From the NCBI GenBank assembly GCA_022315425.1, contig JAIUPT010000030.1:868001-932000 (forward strand): a stretch of 64,000 nt of DNA. Direction: 5' to 3'. The position numbers and the translations under genes are program-made. Positions 10,541-21,708 of this stretch are shown piece after piece. Under the pieces are notes generated by a model. It was not told the DNA's origin. It saw nothing but the letters and a program-made list of their open reading frames with translations, and made no database searches. Each line of letters opens with the position of its first letter. Position 1 is the stretch's first letter. Source of the stretch: Pseudevernia furfuracea. Its lineage: Eukaryota; Ascomycota; Lecanoromycetes; Lecanorales; Parmeliaceae.

Positions 10541-11773
10541 ATGCCTCTCACCGTCTCTTTGAACGGCGCTGATAACGTTGGCAAAACCACGCAGATTGGC
10601 CTACTTCCACACCACTACAGCATATCTGTGGTTCGGAGCCTCCACGATTGCGATCAGAAAATTGGCCAAATGGTCAAGGCTGGTAACTTGGATAAGTGGT
10701 GGTGGAGTTGTTCAGACGAAGACTTCGTCAGTACCATTTTCGGTGCCTTGGGTCGCCGATACTGGAATTCATTGATCAATGAGCAGACTGCTATTTCAGT
10801 CTATGATCGGGGGACAGCAATGTTTGAGGCAGTCTCTGTTGCAGTACTTGCGGTCAAGAGTGAAGGCAATGATTTGAAGGAAGCTCGGGCAAAGCTCGAT
10901 AGGATCCTACAGCAGCAATGCCTGCACGTCCCAAGAGAAAAGCTTGCCATACTCTTGAAGCACGGAGCAAACTTGGGAGAATCGGTCGAAATAACCCTAA
11001 AACGCGAGCATAAGCCTACGAATGAGCGATATCGACTATATCAAACTCTTCTACAAACGGAAATTCAATCCCAGGAGGAAAATGGAGTATATCAGCATAC
11101 CATCGTCGCTGGTGGGCCGGATACGCATCGCGAGGTTCAGGACAAAATACGAGGAATCATTCGTTCTTACACAAATGATTTTCCCTTTACTTCTATGCTT
11201 CGCAATTTGACTCGAATTTACGCCTTTGGTGGCCTCTCGGAGGCCGGTAAGAGTAGTCTTGCCCAGAGCTTGTGTATCCACTACGGCCCAAAGGCAGCCG
11301 TGCGCACCAAGATCGCTTATTTCATCGATACGGCAAGTGAGAAGATCGGGAAAAGCATCTACACTCTTCCAGAGAAAGAACAAGCTTTGTGGCTGTATCA
11401 CGAGATCGAGCAGTTCTCGGATCGCCACTACTGGTTCAAATTTATCACAATCGAAAGTCTGCACCGGGATACAATGACCATGTGGCTTAAGACTTGGCTG
11501 GGGGACCAATTACAGATCATCTACGTCGACACCGGCGATGACCGTAGGCTTCAGAGATCCCTTGTTCCGTACGACACTGTAGTCTCCAATGATGCCTCGA
11601 AACGAGAGCGCGGTGCCGATTTGATTCGGGAACGTGCTGACTTGGTCTTGGATAACAATGGACCGTTCGAGATCTCTGTCGAGAGTATGACTAGCTTCGC
11701 AAGTGGGTTAGAAACGAAACGAGACACGATCAATAAAGCTAAATCGGATTTGATGGTCGTCGCACGCTCATGA
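10541..11773 (+). CDS. Twin P-loop nucleotide-kinase-like protein
   Basis: Intronless ORF. The frame is open from 10400, but I place the start at ATG 10541 because the first P-loop then sits at residues 9-16 as in thymidylate kinases; that gives 410 residues. Domain 1 has Walker A GADNVGKT, a DRG motif after a hydrophobic strand (VYDRG), and a later ERYRLYQ segment, all thymidylate-kinase-like. Domain 2 has its own Walker A GGLSEAGKS at 230-238 and ends with ERGADLIRERADLVLDNNG, typical of the LID/C-terminal part of dephospho-CoA-kinase/cytidylate-kinase-like proteins. Both P-loops keep Gly and Lys, so both domains may bind ATP. Likely a (deoxy)nucleotide or nucleoside-analogue kinase; the substrate is unknown. 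Its neighbours are a NUDIX hydrolase and a nucleotidyltransferase-kinase. Confidence 0.82.
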   Translation: MPLTVSLNGADNVGKTTQIGLLPHHYSISVVRSLHDCDQKIGQMVKAGNLDKWWWSCSDEDFVSTIFGALGRRYWNSLINEQTAISVYDRGTAMFEAVSVAVLAVKSEGNDLKEARAKLDRILQQQCLHVPREKLAILLKHGANLGESVEITLKREHKPTNERYRLYQTLLQTEIQSQEENGVYQHTIVAGGPDTHREVQDKIRGIIRSYTNDFPFTSMLRNLTRIYAFGGLSEAGKSSLAQSLCIHYGPKAAVRTKIAYFIDTASEKIGKSIYTLPEKEQALWLYHEIEQFSDRHYWFKFITIESLHRDTMTMWLKTWLGDQLQIIYVDTGDDRRLQRSLVPYDTVVSNDASKRERGADLIRERADLVLDNNGPFEISVESMTSFASGLETKRDTINKAKSDLMVVARS

Positions 11774-12359
11774 GCTCCGATGAAATACCCTTTTTCAGAA
11801 ATTTCACGAAAAATGGTTCACTTCCCGTGTTCATTATTTTTATTATGCTGTTGGAAATAGTGGCAAATAGCCCTACGATATTCGCCCACTCCATGTATTC
11901 TACCTCTCTACATAGACAACTTAGTTCACTCAATATCAGTGTCTTTAAATCTATATTATTTAATAAATTATGAACTCGATTGTCTACTAAGAGAGTGACT
12001 TCATATGTATAGATCGAACACATTATTCGTTAGTCGAGAAAAAAGTATTATTAACTAACACACATCTAATCTGCGAGACATTATCGATTATTCGATCGTC
12101 GATCGAAGGGTTAAAAGTGTTATTAATCGACGTCAATCAAGAAGATCATAGCTAACGAGCTTGAGTACGTAATTATATCGTCAACGAACGTCTATATAGA
12201 TTAGAGAAACGCATATCTAAACACTCTATAACATCGTGTCTTCTTATCAAATCAACAATCAAATTCTAATACTCAGTCGTCATCATAAGTTCAACAAGCG
12301 AATTCTTAAAGCATAAGCTTTTTATTCTTATTAAGACGAATACTTATTAATAATTTAAT
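11774..12359. other. Transition from gene island 1 into eroded DNA
   Basis: Composition drops to AT-rich within about 150 bases of the stop codon at 11773. No gene is recognised. The open stretches at 11739-12023 on both strands overlap one another and look random. Confidence 0.45.
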
Positions 12360-12865
12360 CAAGCAAAGACTACACTAGAGATTAAGAATATCGAATATGT
12401 TCTTGTTATTACACGAGAAGTCTATGTCTTTGTCGATCTCGATCTTTCACTCAGCCCAGCTCAGCTGAGAGAGTTTAAGAAAAACGATATCAATGTTCGT
12501 CTTATTCTCTTACGAGGTCTCGACGATTTTGATCAAGAGAATATAAAAGAAATAACAAATGTCAAGGCGATATAAGAACATCTTTAAAGTAAATACAAGA
12601 ATAAACGATTCTTTATAAGTCTGATTATTTTACGAAACTTGATTAATTACACTTTTACGAAAGATTAAAAGATTTTCGAAACTTGAAATAATATTAAGAA
12701 TAAGAAACGTTATTTAAAAGAGATTAATCTCGACGTGATTAAAGCTTTTAACGAGATTTAATGTTTTTAAATTCTTTTAAACTCTCTTTTCGAAGTCTAT
12801 ACGTCATTAACTAATAGTCTTATAACTTTCGATATTAGCTCGAATAAGAAACTTCAAAAGCTTAT
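12360..12865 (+). pseudogene. Possible copia gag fragment
   Basis: Across stops, + strand reading around 12450-12620 gives a gag-like run (LILLRGLDDFDQENIKEI then a YK-rich helix), the pattern of the N-terminal copia gag domain. It is truncated on the right by the LTR-like sequence ending at 13046. Weak: no zinc knuckle is present. Confidence 0.35.
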
Positions 12866-13046
12866 AAACAGAATCAGGTCTAGAAGGATCATAGAGATAT
12901 GAGTAGACGAGGATAAAGAGTCTATTGAACTATCTAAAAGGGAGACTCTGTATATGTAGAAGGCAAGGTCTTCGCCAAGACTAGACTAGGCTCCCATGAG
13001 CCTAGCGCCTAGCCGGTGTCAAGAAATGCAGAGTACGGTCGTAACA
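12866..13046 (-). repeat. LTR of a sister family of family T
   Basis: The right end reads GAGTACGGTCGTAACA, close to family T's GGGTACGCTCGTAACA, and GTCAAGAAATGC parallels GTCAAAGGGATGC, but the interior (TAGACTAGGCTCCCATGAGCC) differs. Probably a solo or truncated LTR of a related family. It abuts the truncated family-T internal sequence at 13047. The left boundary is uncertain and no target duplication was found. Confidence 0.55.
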
Positions 13047-14287
13047 TTACGAAGTATTAAACGAGCAAGCAAAGAAATTAAGTAAGAACAAAGAAAACGA
13101 ACGACAAGTGAGTCTGTTATAATAACATAACATATTCGATTCTTTCTTTCCCCTTTTTATTATTTTCACAATATAACGAATTATAACACAAATTCTACGA
13201 ATTAGACGCTTAAGTTACGAACGTAATCTATATCAGATAGATCATTGATAGCGAAGTACTCGCTATCGATCTTAGAACGAATATCAAGAACTTAATATTA
13301 ATGAGACACTAACAGTCGAAGCGATAGATCTACGAAGCGAATAAATGCAATAAATAACACTATAAAAAAACATAGCGACGAACGTTAAATAATAAGAAAC
13401 TATAATTAGAATATAAAGAAGATGAATATTTGATGATAAGAGCTTAAAGACACAGAGCAAATTTATAATAATACTTTTAAAATAGACTGCCAGTAGAAGT
13501 TGAGGTGAATAACATATATACATATGATGAATTTTTTCGATTTTATATAAACAATAAGACAATGTAATTGCTGCGAACATGAACGACTCTAACTAGACTG
13601 CATTTAGCTAACGTACTCAAATTAGTATACGATTCGATAAAATCTCGAACATGATATTTTTAAGCGATTTCAGATCATTTCAAAAAAGCGTCAAGGCTTC
13701 ATTTTTTATTATGACAAATTCGAATACTTAGCGACTTCTTATTCAATAATAACGTCATATAACAGCTATCTTCTTCGCCTCCCCTCGAGCTATAGTCTAT
13801 AACTATCAACGACGTCATAGTCGAAGATTCGAAGCGTGTTATTAATAACGTCGTCGCTTTCGATGAATTTGATTTTAAGAAGAACACAACTCAGCTGGGT
13901 CAAGATTATTTGATATTGATTTAAGATTAAGATTCGAACGATTCGAAAGATCTTAGTTAATTATAAATCTTTATTTAATAACTTTCTTCTTCGATCGTAA
14001 ATTTAATATTAGCTACTCAGTCTATATCAAAAATCATTTTTAATCATTATTTCTTTAATTTTTTATTAATGAAGATCATTTTAAAATCTCTATAATCGCA
14101 TAACGTTATGTTAACGATATAATATCGTCAAGACGTCATCGAAGCGACTTGAAATTAATATTACGACTGAGAATTGCGTCGACGAGTATTATATTTCTGC
14201 TTTGTTTTTTCTTTTACATATATAACGAGCGACTATAAGCGAGCGACTACAGTCATGAAAACATATCTTTTCGAAGAGAAAAAATAA
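13047..14287 (+). mobile_element. Family-T copy B, 5'-truncated, heavily eroded
   Basis: Matches the internal part of the intact copy D from about 35660 on (for example ATTAAACGAGCAAGCAAAGAAAT versus TCAAACGGGCAATCAAAGAAAT) up to its 3' LTR, which is shared with copy C at 14288. C-to-T and G-to-A changes are dense. The minus-strand open stretches at 13284-13580 and 13699-13887 are antisense artefacts of the element. Confidence 0.8.
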
Positions 14288-16528
14288 AATTACGAGCGTA
14301 TCTCGCATCTCGACGTCTCTATATTTCTTTAACACAGTCTTTCTTTAACACTTCTCTTTTAGACTTAGCGTGTCTTGATAGATTCACTTCGTTATACATA
14401 TATGATCTCTCTTTCAGTATATAGTTGTTCTATATCTAATTGTCTTATTCTATACACCTATATAACTTGACTCTATATTAATTTTAATACTACAATTAGA
14501 TCACTCTCACTTTATTCGTTTTTTTGATAATAAACGAATTCAAAGAAATTTGTTAATAGAAGCTTTATCAAGAGACTAAGTGAAATTAAGACATCTTCAT
14601 CGATTGAGATCAATATCGATTATTAAGATATCGTATTTCTGAGTCTATTTATTATACGAATAGAGAACTGAGTATCAAGAGACTAAGTGAGATCAAGACA
14701 TCTTCGGATTGAGATCAATATCGATTATTAAGATAAATATCTCTGAGTCTGGTTATTAGACGGTAAGAGAGATCAAAGAGCTATTTAGATAACGAAATCG
14801 TCTTATATACAATAAACAAGAATAAAGAAGTTATTAAATTATTCGTACGATTAACGAATTAAAAAGAAATCGTCACATATTTTCTTCTCATCTCATAGCG
14901 AGTTTATTATAAGATAACGAGATTAGACTCGAAAATATCGTAATAATTAACAAACGAACGATCTCTTCACTGAGTATATCGTTCATATAACACGAAAAGA
15001 AGTCGTATTCTATCTCGTCTGAGCTTCACATCTGAATTTCTTAATACATTATCGCAAACAATATTCTTTAGAGCACTTATATTCTTTATGAGATATTAAA
15101 CGAACAAGTAAAGAAATCAAGTGAGAACAAAAAAAACGAACGACAAATAAGTCTATTATTATAATATAACATATTCGATTCTTTCTTTTCTCTTTTTATT
15201 ATTTTCACGATATAACGAATTATAATATAAATTCTACGAATTAGACGCTTGAATTACGAACGTAATCTATATCAGATAGGTCATTGACAGCGAAGTACTC
15301 GTTATCGATCTTAAAACGAGTGTCAAGAACTTAATATTGATGAGATACTAACAGTCGAAGCGATAGATCTACGAAGCGAATAAATACAATAAATAACACT
15401 ATGAAATAACATAGCGACGAACGTTGAATAATAAGAGACTATAATTAGAATATGAAGAAGATAAATATTTGATGATAAGAGCTTAAAGACACAGAGCAAA
15501 TTTATAATGATACTTTTAGAATAGACTGTCAATAGGAATTGCGGTGGACAACATATATATATACGATGAATTTTTTCGATTTTATATGAACAAGAAGATA
15601 ATGTGACTGCTGCGAATATGAACGACTCTAACTAGACTGTATTCGGCTAGCGCACTCAAATCAATATGCGATTCGATCAAATCTCGAACATGATGTTTTT
15701 GAGCGATTTCAGATCATTTCAGAAAAGCGTCAAGGCTTTATTTTTCATTATGCCAAATTCGAATACTTAGCGACTTCTTATTCAACAATAACGTCATATA
15801 ACAGCTATCTTCTTCGCCTCCCCTCGAGCTATAGTCTATAACTATCGACGACGTTATAGTCGAAGACTCGAAACGTGTTATTAATAACGTCGTCGCTCTT
15901 GATGAATTTGATCTCAAGGAGAACATAACTCAGCTGCGTCAAGGTCATTTGATACTGATTTAAGATTAAGATTCGAACGGTTCGAAAGGTCTCAGTCAAT
16001 TATAAATCTTTATTCAGCAACTTTCTTCTTCGATCGTAAATTCAATATTAGCTGCTCAGTCTATATTAAAAATCATTTTTGATCATTATTTCTTTAATTC
16101 TTCATTAATGAAGGTCATTTCAGAATCTCTGCAATCGCATAACGTTATGCTAGCGACATGATATCGTCAAGACGTTATCGAAGCGACTTGGAATTAGCAC
16201 TACGACTGAGAAATACGTCGACGAATATCATATTTCTGCTTTGTTCTTTCTTTTATATGTATAGCGAGCGACTATGAGCGAGCGACTACAGTCATGAGAA
16301 CATGTCTTTTCGAAGAGAGAGAGTAGTGTTACGAGCGTATCCCGCATCTCGGCGTCTCTATATCTCTTTGACACAGTCTTTCTTTGACACTTTCCTTTTA
16401 GACTTAACGTGTCTTAACAGATTCACTCCGTCATACATACATGGTCTCTCTCTCAGTATATAGTTGTTCTGTATCTAGTTGTCTTATTCTATACATCTAC
16501 ATGACTTGACTCTATACTAATTCTAATA
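14288..16528 (+). mobile_element. Family-T copy C in tandem with copy B, heavily eroded
   Basis: LTRs of 202 bp at 14288-14489 and 16327-16528 flank an internal region parallel to copy D. Copy B ends in the same LTR in which C begins, giving an internal-LTR-internal-LTR tandem, as expected from recombination between LTRs of two copies. The LTRs carry an extra short segment (second CTTTAACAC-like block near 14333-14352) absent from the 188-bp LTRs. The right flank is AGAGA; the matching left duplication is not visible because of the tandem. Confidence 0.85.
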
Positions 16529-16808
16529 AGAGAGTCAAAGCAGCTGTGAACTGTCTTCAATTAATCATGACGTATATCGATCTTGAGTGAGAATTCATTC
16601 ACAAGTGTCATCGACTCTGTCTCTCTTCGTATCGCGAATCTTTACAAGATTATCTTGAGAATTGAAAACAAATAGAGATTGTAGATAGATCAAGTTCTTA
16701 TCGAGTATTTCTATATCACTAAAGTCAGTCGATATGGTCGATCAATATTTCTAGTGTTCTTCGTACTTGAATTGTCTTAAATAATTTTCTGAGCTGTTCA
16801 CAGATGTC

Positions 16809-17006
16809 TGTCGAACTGTGTCTAGGTCATTTTATATATGTTCTAGCGTTCTTTCATATATGTCGACTGCATATCGACTGCATGTCGTAGTTTGCTTCTA
16901 TATCGATGTTTGTAGCATTTCTTTATTATTCATGAGATCTTATATCTCATAAATCTCATTATAGATCTACATGCTTTTTATTCTTTATTCACTGTAGTCT
17001 ATAATA
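16809..17006 (+). repeat. 5' LTR of the complete copia element
   Basis: 198 bp, TGTCGAACTGTGTCTAGG to CTATAATA. Compared with the 3' LTR, differences are almost all C/T or G/A. Confidence 0.92.
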
Positions 17007-17022
17007 GATTATGAGCTCGATT
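17007..17022 (+). promoter_or_regulatory. Primer-binding site, half-tRNA(iMet) type
   Basis: GATTATGAGCTCGATT immediately follows the 5' LTR. It is complementary, apart from one or two transitions, to the anticodon stem-loop of initiator tRNA-Met (GGCTCATAA core). Copia-type elements are known to prime from such an internal tRNA cut. Confidence 0.65.
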
Positions 17023-18000
17023 AACATAAAAGATAGAATTTGAATCTTTACCCTAGAACTAACATTCAGAGCACTCTTTTTAAGCATATTTAACTCACTC
17101 AGCTCACTCTATACCCTGCTAATCTAGACGATATCTGAACAAATCGAACAATAGAACATTGATGAACTAACGCCCTCTTCGAAGCAGCAATTAGAGAAAG
17201 TCTTAACTGTAATCGAAAAGATCTTTCTATATAAGAACAGATCTTTTATATTTACATTATCAAGCACAAGCTACATTATCTCAATGCTAAATAAGATCAA
17301 GAATTGAGATCACTAATATAACTTTATTCTTGATATGTGTAAAATAACTAACATCGATAATGTTCTAATCGAACACGATACGATATCTATTCAAATGAAC
17401 AAGAAAACAGATAAGGCATTTAGCGAAAGAATCGTCTATTAAAAGATAGTTAATAAGTACATTATCGATAGCATTCGTTTCTCGCTGAAATCAGAAGAAC
17501 TGACCCATATCGCTGATATGTCAGATGTCTATCAGATGGTTCAACGACTCAGAAATCAATACAAATTCAAAGAATATATCTTAAGGGAGATCCTATGACG
17601 TAACATAAGTCGTACGACCCTGAACAACTATAAGAATATGACGAATTGAGTGAAAATCATTAAGAAGATCAAAGTCTCGCTTATGAAGCTGAATTCGATT
17701 ATTTCACAATGAATCGTAACGATAATATTCTTATATGATCTCTTATTATTCTATGACTCGTTTATCGAAATCGTTATCAACTTTCGTGACAAAGACGTTA
17801 ACGAAAGATCTCTGAAATCTGACTTTGACGATATGTGCGAGAGGGTTTTGAACAGGAAGCGGAGATAGAAGGTTTTGATTATTGATAACTTTAATTTTAA
17901 GATCTTAAAGGTCGCTGAAAAGACAAATTCGATTAACTTTAACGTCAACTTCAATTTCAAGTCGAAGTCTCAAGAGAAAGACGAAGGCAAGAGAATCAAG

Positions 18001-18045
18001 TGTAACGAATATAACTGATTTCATAAAGGAGACTGCTGAATGACT
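18001..18045 (+). pseudogene. gag zinc knuckle of the copia element
   Basis: Reads C-N-E-Y-N-stop-F-H-K-G-D-C-stop, the CX2CX4HX4C nucleocapsid motif with Cys2 changed to Tyr (TGT to TAT) and two Trp codons changed to TGA. All are single G-to-A changes, a compact demonstration of RIP. Confidence 0.85.
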
Positions 18046-18189
18046 CACTCAGAAAAGACTAACCAGATCTAACGTGACAAAAACAAAGATAGGCTGATCG
18101 AATTTCAGAAGAAGAAGTCTGAAAACAAGAATAAGAACAAAGGGAAGAAAAAGACCTACTGTGCTATAAACGTCAACATCAAGAACTCT

Positions 18190-18260
18190 AACTTCTACTT
18201 TGACTCCGCAGCCTCCTTACATTACACATACTTCATGATCTAATATCGCGAAGATTCAAT
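18190..18260 (+). pseudogene. Aspartic protease site of the copia element
   Basis: FDSAASLH fits the copia protease active-site pattern (D-S-[GA]-A-x-x-H), about 150 bases after the zinc knuckle, as expected in gag-pol. Confidence 0.7.
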
Positions 18261-18654
18261 TCTATTGAACGAATCAATTGAGATGAAGATCTGTGACGAA
18301 GAAACAGTGTATACAACACACAGAGAAATCATTCAACTGAATACTCTAATTATCAATGACGATGACAACGACGAAGAATGTCGTTTGTTCATTAAGAATG
18401 TTCATTTCTGCTCAGAGATAAACATCAATTTGCTATCTCTTGATATTCTGATTCGCAATGAACTCTTCTTCGATGCAGTCAAGAAACGACTAATCGTGAC
18501 TAACGACGATAATAACATCATTATGAAAGGTGCACTCATCAACACACTATTCAAACTCCGTCTCAGCGATGCTGAGAATATGAAGATCAAGAATATAACG
18601 AGACATGTGACAATGACGGCAAAACGTTCTTATAAGAAGGCCTCAGTCAAATTC

Positions 18655-19450
18655 TAACATGAGACGCTCGATCATCTGAATTACATCGACGTCGTCAGAC
18701 TTTCAGCAATAATAATAGAAATAAAAGTCGTGAAATCAATTAAGAAGAAGTTCTATGAGTCATATGCTCTCGCTAAACAATATAAGACGTCTAGTAGAGA
18801 ACCCATGTCAGCAGTGAACGATTCATTTTATCGAATTTATACTGACCTTCTTGATGACAAAGAAAGTCTTTCATTGATCATTAAAGATCTCAAATACGCC
18901 TCAACATTAACTAATCAGAACATCCGATATCGCTGAGTGAACTTTCTTAAGACAAAGAATCAAGCACTTCTCGAACTGAAGAACTTCGTGAAGTACGTTT
19001 AGACTCAATTCAACATCATCTTTCGCATTATTCGATTAGATAATAATAAGAAGTATAACTCAGAGGAGATAAGAAACTGACTAAAGTTCATAAAAATCAT
19101 TTAGAAGTTGACTATGTCAGACTGTTTAGAGCAAAACGAACTAAATAAGCGTATCAATGATATACTACTGACAAGGGCCCGTGCTCAACTAATTGCAGCA
19201 GGACTGTCAGCGGCGCTATAAACTGAGACCTTTCGAACGACCATATATGTGATAAACAGATCGCCCACCTCAGCACTTAATAAGACGCCCTATGAGACTC
19301 TGTACAAAGTTAAATCAAACCTCTCTCGTATACACCCTTTTGACCTGATGTGTTACGCACACGATTATAAGACTAAGCAACGAGAAAAGATGTCGTCTAG
19401 AGAATTCAGATATGTCTTTCTTGACTATAAGAGAATCAATTAATATCGAC
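18655..19450 (+). pseudogene. Integrase region of the copia element
   Basis: Pieces read as a copia integrase: CKQYKTS-like zinc-binding remnant (AKQYKTSSREP near 18775), YTDLLD where the first catalytic Asp lies (near 18840), FRIIRLDNNKKY at the second Asp (19020-19055), and INRSPTSALNKTPYE near 19255-19290, the usual post-catalytic segment. Several stops. Confidence 0.85.
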
Positions 19451-20199
19451 TGTGAGACGTCAAAAATCACAAATTGCTTCGACGACGTGACGTTATTTGA
19501 GGGTAACTTGAGTCTTTCGCCTCGCCTTTAGACGTGTCTATTGAGAACTGAAACGACGTGTCGAACAAGGAGAATAAGAACGTGATCACCATTTCACTTT
19601 CTAGAAATCTTAATCCCTATTTCGAAGACGTTCTTGAAGCATCTCAGGGTTTTATAGAAGAAATCTCAGAAAATAAGAATCTACAAGACCTCGAAGTTGA
19701 CTCGATCACTGAACTTTCGCCTACGGAGACAATTTAGAAACAAATCAACAACGAGAACTCAAATTTGCGAGGCGAGAGACTTCGTCACTCAATAAGACAT
19801 GATCGAAAAGACTATCAAAAGCTTCACATCAAAGGATTCGTCAAGGTGATCATCGCTCACGCTCTCATAAGTGACTATGACGAGCCGCTGACCTACAAGA
19901 AAGCTGTTAATGACCCCGAGAGAGAACAATGACTGAAAGCAATGTAGACCGAATGAGATTCGCTGAAGAGCAATCAGATCTGAAATCTAGTTTTTTTATC
20001 ATTCAACAATCGCTCGATACTCAGAAATCGCTAAATCTTCAAGAAGAAGCTCGAAGTTGACGACAAGATCGTCAGATTTAAGACTCGCTGAGTAGTCAAA
20101 GAATTTCTTCAACGAGAAGAAATTGACTACAACGAGACCTATTCTAAGGTGATCAAGTCAACGACCTTCAATATCCTTCTAACACTCGCAGCCAAGTAC

Positions 20200-21440
20200 G
20201 ACTGAGAAGTGAATCTAATAAACATTGTGACGACTTTTCTATATGTCGATGTCAAAGAAAGAATCTATATGAAACAGCTCACTGACTTTGTTGAGAACTC
20301 TAACAAGGTGTGCTTGCTTCTGAAGGCCCTATATGACCTCAAGCAATTATCTCGTAAGTGATACGAGACTCTTTCTGAGTTCTTGCTTAGTCTGAATTTC
20401 GTTCGATCTCAATTCGACGCATATCTCTTTCTGTACAAGACTAATCAAGAAATAGTCTTCGTGACTATCTATGTAAATAACATTCAGATCATTGAACTGC
20501 GTCCCCTTGTTGACTGAGTCAAAAGAAACTTGTACGAACGATTCAAGATCACGAATCTAGACTCATACATCTATTATCTGAGCATGAGAATGAAACGAAA
20601 TCGTGCTCAGCGAACGATCAAAATTAGTCAGTCAGATCATGTTGAGAATATGCTAAAAGCTCATCAAATGACTGACGCAAATTCACAAAGTACCTTAATG
20701 AAGGTCAACGCAAATACGACTCTCTTGAAGGCTACAAAGGAGTATCAGACTAATTCAGCTAACGTCATCGTCTATAAGTCAGATGTTGATCAGCTGATGT
20801 ATCTCATGATCAAGACGCGTTCGAATATCGTCTATACTGTATTCAAACTTAGTATATTCAACGTCAATTTAACAGCGATTCACTAAAAGGCCCTCAAGCG
20901 AGTTCTTCGATATCTGATCGATACGCGAAATCGCGACATCATTTATGAAGAAGTCGAAACCTCACTGTGTGACTACACGAATACTAATTGAATCGACGAT
21001 TAAGACTATGTTAGGTCTACAGCGAATCATGTATTCACGCTGAATAAGAGAGCAATCAGCTAACGATTCATCAAGCAGAAATCAGTGACAAAGAGTATCA
21101 CTGAGACGGAATATATGACCTCAGCGAACACTGCTCAGAAGGCCGTCTGAATTCGTTTTCTTATGACTGAATTGAATCAGAATCTAGGCGGTTCTACGAT
21201 GATACACGATGATAACCAGAGCGTCATAGTCCTGGCCAAGAACCCTATTAATCATCGACGTACCAGGCATATCAACGTCAGCTACCACTTCGTCAGAGAG
21301 TTGATTGTCAATGAAATATTTAAATACAACTACATTTCAACGAAGGAAATGGTGACAGACGATCTAACGAAGTCTCTGACTTCAGAAAAGTTCGCTGAGT
21401 TTATTGCAATGCTGAGACTCAGTGACTTGAAACTATAGAA
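20200..21440 (+). pseudogene. Reverse transcriptase and RNase H of the copia element
   Basis: RT core with LLLKALYDLKQ near 20310-20345, catalytic box YVNN at about 20469-20480 (from YVDD by two G-to-A changes), then RNase H with TETEYMTSA near 21100 and the C-terminal HDDNQSVIVLAKNP / RRTRHINVSYHFVRE segment, intact from 21163 to 21438. Diagnostic for Ty1/copia. Confidence 0.95.
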
Positions 21441-21510
21441 AATGAATCAATGAGAACGATATAAGCTAGACTTGAATAATCTCAGATATGACTTGACTAG
21501 TCAGAGGGAG

Positions 21511-21708
21511 TGTCGAACTGTGTCTAGGTTATTTTATACATGTTCTAGCGTTCTTTTATACATGTCGACTGCATATCGACTACATATCGTAGTTTGCTTC
21601 TACATCGATGTTTATAACATTTCTTTGTTATTTATGAGATCTTATATCTTATGAATTTCATTATAGATCTATATGCTTTCTATTCTTTATTCACTGTAGT
21701 CTATGACA
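21511..21708 (+). repeat. 3' LTR of the complete copia element
   Basis: 198 bp, preceded by the purine tract AGAGGGAG. Matches 16809-17006 end to end. Confidence 0.92.

Larger units (their letters stand above)
16809..21708 (+). mobile_element. Complete Ty1/copia retrotransposon, RIP-inactivated
   Basis: 4.9 kb with two 198-bp LTRs (16809-17006 and 21511-21708) and a 5-bp duplication ATGTC/ATGTT (16804-16808, 21709-21713) that differs by one C/T transition. Internal order is gag zinc knuckle, protease, integrase, RT and RNase H, which is copia order. Every domain carries stops, mainly at Trp (TGA/TAG) and Gln (TAA/TAG) codons. Structurally full-length but unable to make a polyprotein. Confidence 0.95.

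Noticed and set aside
10578..11733. Additional ORFs of 60-150 codons overlapping the twin-kinase gene
   Set aside because: Other-frame shadows of the long ORF, which alone has recognisable domains.
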